Notes under the pieces: model-generated
The model's input: only the letters and a program-made list of their open reading frames with translations
Databases searched by the model: none
Told to the model about the DNA's origin: nothing
DNA from: DASVTU01 sp036387415
GTDB taxonomy: Bacteria > Acidobacteriota > Blastocatellia > Pyrinomonadales > Pyrinomonadaceae
Assembly (NCBI GenBank): GCA_036387415.1
Contig: DASVTU010000038.1
Span: forward strand, 21,925-85,924
Direction of reading: 5' to 3'
DNA length: 64,000 nucleotides
Made by a program: the position numbers and the translations under genes
Shown: in pieces, positions 35,101 through 44,100 of the stretch
How positions within the stretch are numbered: the first letter of the stretch is position 1
How the letters are laid out: each line of letters opens with the position of its first letter

Positions 35101-35101
35101 A
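29153..35101 (+). CDS. NRPS: degenerate C, A (unknown residue), PCP, E, C
   Basis: About 1982 residues. ATG 29153 has AAGGAG 6 nt upstream; an ATG at 29147 is in frame but has no spacing. Domains (counted from 29147): C-like 10-430, where HHxxxDG is replaced by MPALCSDSGG, so it cannot use the usual His; A 464-960 (YTSGSTGRPKG, EYGPTEVSVW) with pocket residues D,S,A,A,I,A,E,V,W plus the invariant K, which I cannot assign; PCP 978-1048 (LGGDSI); epimerase 1065-1500 (HHLVVDGISWRI, GWFTSAFP, FNYLGR); C 1531-1984 (HHMLMDGWS), placed after E and so expected to take a D-residue donor. The previous protein already ends in an intact C domain, so two C domains stand in tandem; the intact one probably works and this one is structural or vestigial. 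It ends 4 nt into the next gene. Confidence 0.94.
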   Translation: MTEDILHGYRLSPLQERLWLLQQQSVGDAFHGFCAVRLRGRFDVGSLAQALRLVATRHEILRTTFREHNGHTPLQFISESPRFSFQHRDLSAMEAEAQRTAIDSHSHDIRFAPFDLASSPTLQAHLLSLSVDEKLLMWRMPALCSDSGGLSLLVEDVAVHYNSLVSNNPPPSSLSLQFVDVAEWQHELLEAKETKAGVEYWRRQNWADALATRLPFGRFADRHADFQPRSYNIPFDAALASHIKALVGDERAAMEAFLLLCWCVLLGRHAEQARMVVGVRRDGRNLEDIRDVVGVFARYLPVEVDVQEQLPLAVRAAELSRALRDASKKQHLFSWKFEQQEGGETGTPFFPVTFNLEERAQEFSTAHGAFHIEQLECLVDRFSLELEARLHGDDACSLRLQYDAGCFAETEIACLASQFQTLLADAINRPDASIRDLKLLSEAERHRALVTFNDTTSNVPPSLLLHQLFEQQAALAPERPAVLHAGKQLTYAELNERAEMLARHLRRRGVQPDEAVGICSEDGIEMVVGIFGILKAGAAYLPLDPHNSPERLRFMIEDSRASFVVAPGRLHAELNMSGVQLLEFAEMWKEEPQDGGTDTLSDVIHNDATLAYIIYTSGSTGRPKGVQITHANAVHSTWARFEYYPQRVKAFLLLSPFAFDSSVAGIFWTLGQGGALVIPPRDARSDLRVLDGLIAEHKISHLLALPSLYSQLLEYGTPETLALLSVVIVAGEACPKELLARHLTALPRTRFYNEYGPTEVSVWSVVYEARQDERLNSVPIGHPISRTRLYVLDELREPVPIGVNGELYIEGTGLARGYHNRADVTALAFVPHPLSTEPGARLYKTGDRMRLLPDGNIEFIGRVDRQVKVRGFRIELGEIETALREHASVAECAAIAHEWKPGEKRLVAFVVQRGEQAASDDELRVFLRNSLPEYMVPPVVIHLPELPITENSKIDYQSLSALAAKPASVVVEKSQPVTAREKLLVEIWKGVLQLDSIGIHDNFFTLGGDSILALQVAARANQAGMKLMARQLFSSPTIAALAAVSTSSKGNSTIAAEQGIVEGSVPLTPIQRWFLDAEPLHPDHFNHSLILELHDEPDEALLRRVTARLIEHHDALRHRFIQTPSGWEQFCASPNDVVPFALVDLSTLPEAERKRALRSQMEAYAQSLNLADGSNLRVVLFRLQADAPCLLLIVIHHLVVDGISWRILLEDFQTLYRGLKNKEEVVLPLKTVAFRDWARHLAAHQAGSLNEELDWWLAQPWERVRPLPIDLDEGDNTEETVEVVSDELAADATHALLEGVAAAQGADVEEILLAALAQSLTTWTGDPALLVELEHHGREAILGEVDISRTVGWFTSAFPLILEASGTDSLAEVVGAVKQRLRNVPHHGVGYGLLRYGQDKSVASQLAGLPQPEVRFNYLGRFDNIQTGERLISLSTEPTPAPRSPRAVNNMLVECNALVADGRLRFEWRYSSRRHHRHTIASLSRHFMDALRAFINEGRKVEARSLASGATHAFGIERKTLDRLASEFGSIEDVYPLAPLQEGMLFHSLLAPESGVYFQQMMCRIRGAFNAADFRRAWAEMVEIHPTLRTRFAWSGLARPLQVVVPEATVSLNEQDWSDLSSEQQRVRLNEFLLADRQRGCDLMRGPLFRISLFRLDNDSFHLVLSHHHMLMDGWSMAMLLKQVMDSYEQLRRGQPLTRDVSPPSYRDYIDWLARQDMAQAEAFWSRTLAGFTEPTLLSSAAPSIDDEVSYDERDVRLSAEATAALEAFGRQHGLTLNTLVQGAWALELCLQSGREDVVFGVTVAGRPAHLRGVESMLGLFINALPLRVVLSTEESLLVWLKQLQERMVELRDYEYSPLALVRQWSEIPAGAPLFESVVVFENYPVEMSLESPGDGLVIDNVRVIEQNDRPLTLMAIPGREMKLQINYRQQHFDDGLVERMLTDLCDLLQQITAHPQQQIGSLLNDLDRETSDLASEFNQII

Positions 35102-38100
35102 CAGCAGACCTCAAAACGATGGCGCAACAAAACATACAACTCCTATTTCAAGATGCGGTGGAGCGTTTCCCCAACCACGTTGCGATTGACTCATCCGTCG
35201 AGCAAATCAGCTATCTCGAACTCGAACGCCGCGCGAATTCACTGGCTCGCTTCCTGTCTGCGTCCGGTGTTCAGCCCGGCTCACTCGTCGCCATTCTCGC
35301 AGAGAACACCACTGAAGTAGTCGTCTCGATAATCGGCATTCTGAAAGCGGGTTGCGCTTTCGTCCCACTCGACCCGCGTGCTCCTGCCACGCGTCTTGAG
35401 ATGATGTTGAATCAGGTTTCGCCGCGGTGGTTGCTGGCGGAGGCAAAGTTCGGCGGTGTGATTGGTGCGCTGCGTCTTGCCAACTCGTTGAAGATGAATG
35501 TCGTGTGGCTCGACCGCGCGGGCGAAGTTTCGACGAATGAATCCGGCCTCAATTTTGTCGAAGGGTTGATAGGCTATGAGAATCTCGAACCCATCTCTGT
35601 GCCGATGGAGCCGGACGCACTGTGTTACGTCTACTTCACTTCGGGTTCGACGGGTAAGCCGAAAGGCATCGCGGGGCGACTCAAGGGCATTGCACATTTC
35701 GTCCGTTGGGAGATTGAGAGCTTCGATGTCGGCGCGAAGACGAGGGTCAGCCAGTTGACCACTCCGGCCTTCGACGCTTTCTTGCGCGACATCTTCACCC
35801 CGCTCTGCGCGGGCGGAACTGTGTGTGTGCCCGAACCGCGTGAGTCGGTGCTTGATGCCGAGGGACTCGTCAGATGGGTCGAGAGCGCGCAGTTGAATCT
35901 CATCCACTGCGTGCCGTCGGTTTTTCGTCTCCTGTTGGGCGGGGAGATTTCTCCCGGTCATTTTCAGTCGTTGCGACACATTCTTCTCGCGGGTGAACCC
36001 TTGCTACCAGCGGACGTTAAACGCTGGACATCCGTCTTCGGAGACAGGATTCAACTCGTCAACCTCTATGGCCCCTCCGAAACTACGATGACGAAATTCT
36101 TCTATCGCGTCAGCGTTTCGGACGGCGAGGCCAAATCGGTGCCCATCGGGCAACCGATGCCGGGCGCACGCGCTGTTGTCGTTGATGAGCGCGGCAAGAT
36201 TTGTCGCGTCGGTGGTGTCGGCGAAATTTACATCCGCACTCCTTACTGCGCCCTCGGTTATTACAAAGAGCCGGAGTTGACCGAAGCGGTTTTCGTCGCC
36301 AACCCGTTCGACACAGCGGCGAGCGACATCGTTTACAAGACGGGCGACATCGGCTGCCTCCGCGCCGACGGCAACTTTGAACTCTTTGGGCGCAAAGATA
36401 ATCAAGTCAAGATAAACGGCGTCCGCATCGAACTCAGCGAGATTGAAAGCTGTCTGCTCAACCATCCCGTCATCGAAGACGCGGCGGTCGTGCCTCGCAC
36501 CGACGGACGCCCCGCTCCGTATCTCTGCGCTTACGTCGTCGGGCACGCAAAAGTAGAGACCGCCGCGCTCCGTGAATATTTAGCCGGACATCTCCCTCCA
36601 TACATGTTGCCGTCGTCTATCGTCGTGATGGAGGCTTTGCCACGCACATTCACAGGCAAGGTTAATCGACAGGCTTTGCCGCCGCCCCGCGAGAGTCGCA
36701 GCGAGTACGTCGCCCCACGCAATCAGATTGAAGAACTACTGGCGGGACTGTTCAGCCAGTTGCTGAAAACCGACCGGATTGGCGTCAACGACAACTTCTT
36801 CGACCTCGGCGGCCAGTCCATTCTGGCGATGCAACTGCTCGCGCGAATCAAAGACAGCTTCGGAATCGACATTGCCCTGCGCGACCTCTTTACCGTCGCC
36901 GACCTCGGCGGATTGTCGCGTTTGATTGAGACGGCGTTGAGTCGCGGCGAGTTGCAGACTATCAAGCCGATTGTGCCCGTCGCGCGTGACGGCGAAATTC
37001 CACTCTCATTTTCGCAGGAACGTTTCTGGTTTTTGGAGCAACTCAACGCCGGAACCGCCGCTTATCATGTGCCCGTCGCCGTCCGCATCAATGGAGAACT
37101 TCGATTCGACGCCCTCGAAGCAGCTTTGAATGAAATCATCCGGCGGCACGAAGCACTTCGCACCGGCTTCGAACATAGACTTGGCAAGACCGTTCAAGTG
37201 ATTGCACCAACCATCCAACTTGCGGTGCGGCGCGTCGACGCGCGCCACCTGCAAGGCGACGCGCAGTTGCCGGAATTGCATCGTTTGTATCGAGAGGAAA
37301 TTTCTCAAACTTTCAATCTCGGTCGCCCGCCCTTGCTTCGTGCGACGCTCTTTCAACTATCAGACCGCGAACACACGCTGCTCGTCACGATGCATCACAT
37401 CATCTGCGATGCATGGTCGCTCAACATATTCTTCAGGGAGGTCGGTGCGCTCTATCGCGCGACGCTCTCCGGCGAACCAGCGCCTCTGCCGCCGCTCCCG
37501 ATTCAGTACGCCGACTTCGCCTGCTGGCAACGCAGCATCGGAGATGCCGTCGCCGACGCACAACTCATCTACTGGAAACAACAACTCGCAAATCTTCAAC
37601 CGCTTCAACTCCCCACCGACCGCCCGCGCCCGCCGATTCCGAGCTTTCGCGGCGCGAATCAATCGCTCTCCTTCAGCCCTGAGACGTGTGCCGCGCTCAA
37701 GGCATTGTCGCAACAGAACGGCGTGACGCTGTTCATGACGCTTCTCGCGGCCTTTCAGTCTTTGCTGTCGCGCTACACACGACAGTCCGACATCACGGTC
37801 GGAACTCCCATCGCCAACCGGAGCCGCACCGAGATTGAAGGACTCATCGGCTTTTTCGCTAACACACTGACACTCCACACAGATTTCTCCGGCGACCCGA
37901 CGTTTGAAGAATTGCTGCGACGAGTTCGCGACATCGCGCTCGGCGCTTACATGCATCAGGACGTGGCCTTCGAGCAGGTCGTTAACCACGTGCAACCCGA
38001 ACGCGACCTGAGCCGACAGCCACTTTTTCAAGTGATGTTCGTGCTTCAGAACGCGCCCGTTGATGAGGTTGAACTTCCCGCCACTACCTTGAGCAGTTTC

Positions 38101-41100
38101 GAGGTCGAGAGCGGCACGGCTCCGTTCGATTTAACGGTCGAACTCTACGAAGCCGACGGCTGCATCAACGGACGCATCAACTACAGCCGCGACCTCTTTG
38201 AAGCGGCGACCATCGAACGTCTCGCCCGCCACTTCGTTCTGCTTGTCGAAGGAGCCGTCGCCGAACCGACACAACGAGTCTCTGCCCTACCGATTCTCAC
38301 ACACGAAGAACGTCGCCAACTTCTCCCCACAGACACCCTCCCCGTCTATCCGCAATCCATCTGTCTTCATGAACTGTTCGAGCAACAGGTGCGCGAACAT
38401 CCCGACGCGATTGCGTTGGTATTCAAAAACGAGCGTCTGACCTATCAACAACTAAACGCGCGGGCTAATCAACTCGCACATCACCTGCAATCGCTCGGCG
38501 TCGGGCCTGACGTATTGGTCGCACTGTGTCTCGACCAGTCGTTGGAATTAGTCGTTGGCATTCTTGGCATCCTCAAGGCCGGAGGCGCATACGTGCCGCT
38601 CGACCCCGCCGCTCCCACCGCGCGCCTCGCTTATGTCTTGGCAGACACGTCGGCCAAAGTGTTATTGACGAAAAAAGATTTGCAGGAGCGTCTGCCCGAA
38701 GCGTTACCCGTCAACACGGTCTATCTCGACGCCGAAGCCGAAATACTCGCGCGCTATGCTGACGACTGTCCGACGAGCGGCGTCCAGCCGGAAAATCTCG
38801 CCTACGTCATCTACACTTCAGGCTCAACCGGACAGCCTAAAGGCGTGCCCGTCGAGCATCGCAATGTCGTCCGTCTGTTCGAGGCAACGCAAGGCTTTTA
38901 TCAATTCAACTCCGCCGACGTTTGGACGTTGTTCCATTCCTACGCCTTCGACTTTTCGGTCTGGGAGTTGTGGGGAGCTTTGCTGTACGGCGGGCGTCTC
39001 GTCGTCGTCCCTTACTGGTTGTCGCGCTCGCCCGAAGCTTTCTACGAACTGCTGCGCGCGGAAAGCATCACCGTCCTCAACCAGACACCTTCGGCCTTCT
39101 GGCAACTCGTCGAGGCTGAAGCCAATCTCGGCGCGAAACAAAAACTCGCGCTCCGCTACGTCATCTTCGGCGGCGAGGCATTGGAGATGCGACGGCTCAA
39201 GCCGTGGTTTGAGCGGCATGGCGACGTGATGCCACGCCTCGTCAACATGTACGGCATCACCGAAACGACCGTGCACGTCACCTTTCGTCCCATCACGACT
39301 GACGATGTTGACGCCACCTTTTCCAGCGCCATCGGTCAGCCAATCGCCGACCTGCGCGTCTACATTCTCGACGAGCACCTGCAACCGAATCCATCCGGCG
39401 TGCCCGGCGAACTTTGCATCGGCGGCGACGGCCTCTCGCGCGGCTATCTTGGCAATCCCGCGCTCACTGCCCAACGTTTCGTTCCCGACCCCTTCAGCGC
39501 GCGCGCGGGCGCACGCCTCTACCGTTCGGGCGATTCCGCGCGTTACCGCAACGACGGCGACATCGAATATCTCGGACGCATCGACCGTCAGGTCAAGGTG
39601 CGCGGCTTCCGTATCGAATTGGGTGAGATTGAAGCAAGTCTGCATCAACATGATGAGATAAAAGAGGCTGTCGTCGTGGTGCGTGAAGACACTCCCGGCG
39701 ATAAGCGTCTGGTGGGTTACGTTGTCCCCGAACACAAACAGGCCATCTCTCTCGCCAGCCAACAGCTTTATCGTCTGCCGAACGACCTTGAAGTCGCTTA
39801 CCTCAACAAGTCTGATACGGATTTGCTGTACCATGAACTCTACGTGGAGCGTTCATATTTTGATGGTGGGATTAGCGTCAACGACGGCGATTGCATCTTC
39901 GATGTCGGAGCCAACATCGGACTCTTCACACTCTTTATCAATCAGGCTTTTCGCAACACACGCGTCTATGCCTTCGAGCCGATTCCTCCCATCTTCGCCC
40001 GGCTGAGCGACAATGTTGCGCTCTACAACCTGAATGTGAAGTTGTTTGAATGTGGTCTGTCGAGCCAGACAGGTACGGCAACATTTACCTTCTATCCGCA
40101 GATGACCGTCATGTCGGGACGCTATGCGGATGCCGGGGAAGATGAAAAGCTCGTCAAGGCATTCATCAGTAATCAGAGCGCAGAGATGAGCGCGCACGCA
40201 GATGAATTACTCGAAGGCAAGTTCAAACGCGAAAGCTTCGACTGTCGTTTAAGAACCATCTCCGACGTGATTCATGAAGAGAATATTGAGCGCATTGATT
40301 TACTCAAAATTGATACCGAGAAGAGCGAAGTTGACGTGCTCGAAGGAATCGAGGACGCGGATTGGAAAAAGATTAAGCAAATATCGCTTGAGGTGCACGG
40401 CGATGAGCGTCTCGCACAAGTCAGGGCGATTCTTGAAAGACATGCATATCACTTCACCGTCAAACCCAACGACGAGACGGAGCACACGGGTCTTTATAAC
40501 GTCTATGCGCTTCGGCATTCCGCCGCCGACAATGCTTCAACCGGACGACAGGAGAATCACCCCGCCTCGCTCCACACACTCGAAAAGCATCTTCTTTCCG
40601 CTAACGAATTGCGCGGCTATCTCAAGGACAAACTGCCGGATTACATGATTCCCGCAACGTTCGTTCTGCTTTCGGAATTGCCCCTCACGTCCAACGGCAA
40701 GGTAGACCGCAAGGCATTACCTTTGCCGGAGCAGGCGCGGCAGAGTGTGAGCGTTAACGAATTTGCCGAGCCGCAGACCGAGGCTGAGAGACTTTTGGCG
40801 GAAATATGGTCGCAGGTTTTAGGCATCGAACACGTCGGGGTGCGCGACAGTTTCTTCTCACTCGGCGGCGATTCGATTCTCAGTCTCCAAATTATCGCAC
40901 GCGCTCGTCGCGTCGGTTTGCACCTCACGCCCAAACAACTCTTTCAACATCAGACTATCGCGTCGCTGGCCGCGCTTCCCGAAATCTCCGGCGCGAACCC
41001 GCCAGCCATCAAAGCCGAGCAGGGCGTCGTGAGCGGGGATGTCCCCTTGACGCCTATCCAACACTGGTTCTTCGAGCAAGATTTGTCCGACGCACATTAT

Positions 41101-44100
41101 TTGAATCAGGCCATCGCGTTTGAGAGCAGGCAAGCTCTGAATCCAGCGTTGATAGAACAAGTATGGCGGCGACTCATCGAGCATCACGATGTTTTGCGAC
41201 TTAGATTCGTTAAGGAGGACGAGGGCTGGCGACAGTTCATCGTGGCAGAGGAGAACAATCGCGTCTTCTCTATCCACGACTTCTCCGGCCTCAGCGCCGA
41301 CGAGCAGGCGTCGGCCATCAGTACCGCGACGGCGGAGTTGCAAGCTAGTCTCAATCTCACGCATGGGCCGTTGCTGCGTATCGCCTACTTCGACCTCGGA
41401 AGCGGGCGACCGTCGCGTCTACTTTTCATCATTCATCATCTGGCCGTCGATACCGTCTCATGGCGCATCCTCCTCGACGATTTTCAAACGCTCTATCGTT
41501 CACTGGCTTCCGGGCGCGTTCCGCAGTTGCCGTCTAAAACTACTTCTTTCCAACAGTGGTCGCGCCAACTGCTCGACTACGCGCCGACGGTCGTCAATCA
41601 ACAACGCGCCTACTGGCTCAATCGTCCTCCGCTCGCCCGCGCCCGCTCCTTCTCACACAACGGACGACAGAGAGAAGACTCGGCGCAGACGGTGAAAACT
41701 TTGCTCGGCACGGAAGAGACACGACGGCTCCTGCAAGCTGTGCCCGCCGCCTACCAGACGCAGATTAACGATGTGTTGTTGACGGGACTGGTTCAGGCTT
41801 TCGCGCGACAGACGGGAGAACACGCATTATGCGTCGATGTTGAAGGCCACGGGCGCGAGCATCTGTGGGACGGAATAGATGTCTCGCGGACGGTGGGATG
41901 GTTCACGTCGATGTTCCCGGTGGTGCTGCAAGTGGAGGCGGGCAGCACGGCTGTGGAAGCGTTGTCGCAGGTGAGAGAGCAGCTTGAAAGGATTCCTGAG
42001 AAGGGTGTGGGCTATGGCGTGCTGCGGTATCTGATTGATGGTGAAGTCGCACGGGAGTTGCGCGTGCAAGAGCCTGCGGAAGTCCGTTTCAACTATCTTG
42101 GACAAGTGGGCGCGGAGTGGGAGAGCAGCGAGTTGATGAAGATACTGGAAGGAGGCGAGGGGCAAACGTTCAGCGAGAGAGCGATGATGAGTCATACGGT
42201 CGCGGTGGAGGCAGTGGTGAGTCGTGGTCAGTTAAGAGTGGAGTGGAGGTATAGCGGCGGCGACGCGTTGAAAGAGAGGATAGAGGGGCTGGCGCATGAG
42301 TTTATGAGGACGTTGGAGGAGATAGTGCGTGAGACGGCCAACCGCAAACACGCGACCGCCGAACCCGCACGCGCGCGTGCATTCAAGCTCATCACGACCG
42401 CCGACCGTTTGCACATGCCAGAGGGAGTCGAGGATGCGTACCCTCTCGCCATGCTTCAACTCGGCATGCTCTTTCACAGCGACTTCAATCAGGGAACGGC
42501 TGCCTATCACGACGTTTTCACGTTCCGCCTGCAAACTCCCTTCGACCTCGACGCCCTCCACTTCGGACTCCAAAGGCTCGCCAGCCGTCATGCCGTGCTC
42601 CGCACATCTTTCGACCTGACAAGCTTCTCCGAGCCGTTGCAACTCGTCCATCAGTCTGTCGTGATTCCTGTTCACGTCGAAGATTTGAGCCAACTGCCCG
42701 ACGGTGAACGAGAAGATGCTCTGCGTACTTGGCTCGAATCCGAGCGACGACGGTCACTCGATTGGACGCGTGCGCCGCTTCTCTCAATCTATATTCATCA
42801 TCTCACGGAAAACATTTTTGAGTTTACACTGAGCTTTCATCACGCCATCCTCGACGGATGGAGCGTCGCCTCGCTCCTGACCGAACTGTTTCAACACTAC
42901 TCCTCAGCCATCAACAATCAACCGCCGTTCCACGCGCCGCCCCTCGCCCATTCCTATCGTGATTTCGTGGCTCTGGAACGCGAGGCCATCGCATCGGCTG
43001 AGTTCCGCGACTTCTGGAACCACAAACTTGAGGGCAGCAATTTTGCGAAACTGCCTCGTTGGGTGACGCCGCAGGAAAGCGACGCCGTGCAGAGCCGACC
43101 GTTGGAGGTGTCGCTCGGCGTCGAGATTTCCGATAGTTTGAAGCGTCTCGCGCAGACGACGGGAGTATCGCTCAAGAGTGTCTTGCTGACCGCGCACTTT
43201 CGCGTGATGAGTCTGCTTTGTAATCAGCCGGATGTCGTGACCGGCCTCGTCGTCCATAGTCGTCTCGCAGAGGTAGGCGGCGACCTTGTGCTCGGATTGT
43301 TCCTCAACACCGTGCCGATGCGTATGCAGGCGCGCGGCGGGACGTGGCGGGAGTTGGTTCGCAGCACGTTTGAAACCGAAGCCGAGTTGCTTCCTTACCG
43401 TTCCTACCCGCTCGCGCTCATGCAACGCGGCAGAGGAAATCAGCCGCTCTTTGAAAGCATCTTTAATTTCACGCACTACCACGTTTACCGCAATATCAGC
43501 AAACTCAACGACATTCCCATCTTGGACGGCAAGATTCTGGAAGAGATTAACTTCCCGCTCACCGTCAACTTTAGCCTCGACGAAACGACAGGCGAGGTCT
43601 ATCTCACACTGCTCTACGACAGCCTACAGTTCACCGACGAACAGTTGAACGCCGTGGCCGGATACTTCACCAACACTCTGTCTGATATGGCACGCCATCC
43701 TGATAGACGCTACGAGTTGAGCAGCCTGCTCTCCACTGCGGAGCAACAACAACTACTCCTCTCATGGAACAACACCCATCTCCCCGAACTCGCCGGAGGC
43801 TGCTTTCACGAAATCTTCGAGGCTCAAGCTGCACGCGCTCCGGGGCGGACGGCGGTGGTCGGTGAAGACCGACAGTGGAGCTACGGAGAGCTTAACCGGA
43901 GAGCGAATCGCCTCGCGCACAAACTGCGCGAGCACGGCGTCAGACCCGAAGGGATGGTCGGCGTTTTCCTTCAACGCTCACCCGAACTCCTTGTCGCGCT
44001 GCTCGCAATCTTGAAGGCCGGGGCGGCCTACGTGCCATTCGACCCGCATTACCCGACAGAACGCCTCGCTTACATGATTGAAGACGCGGGGCTTTCCCTG

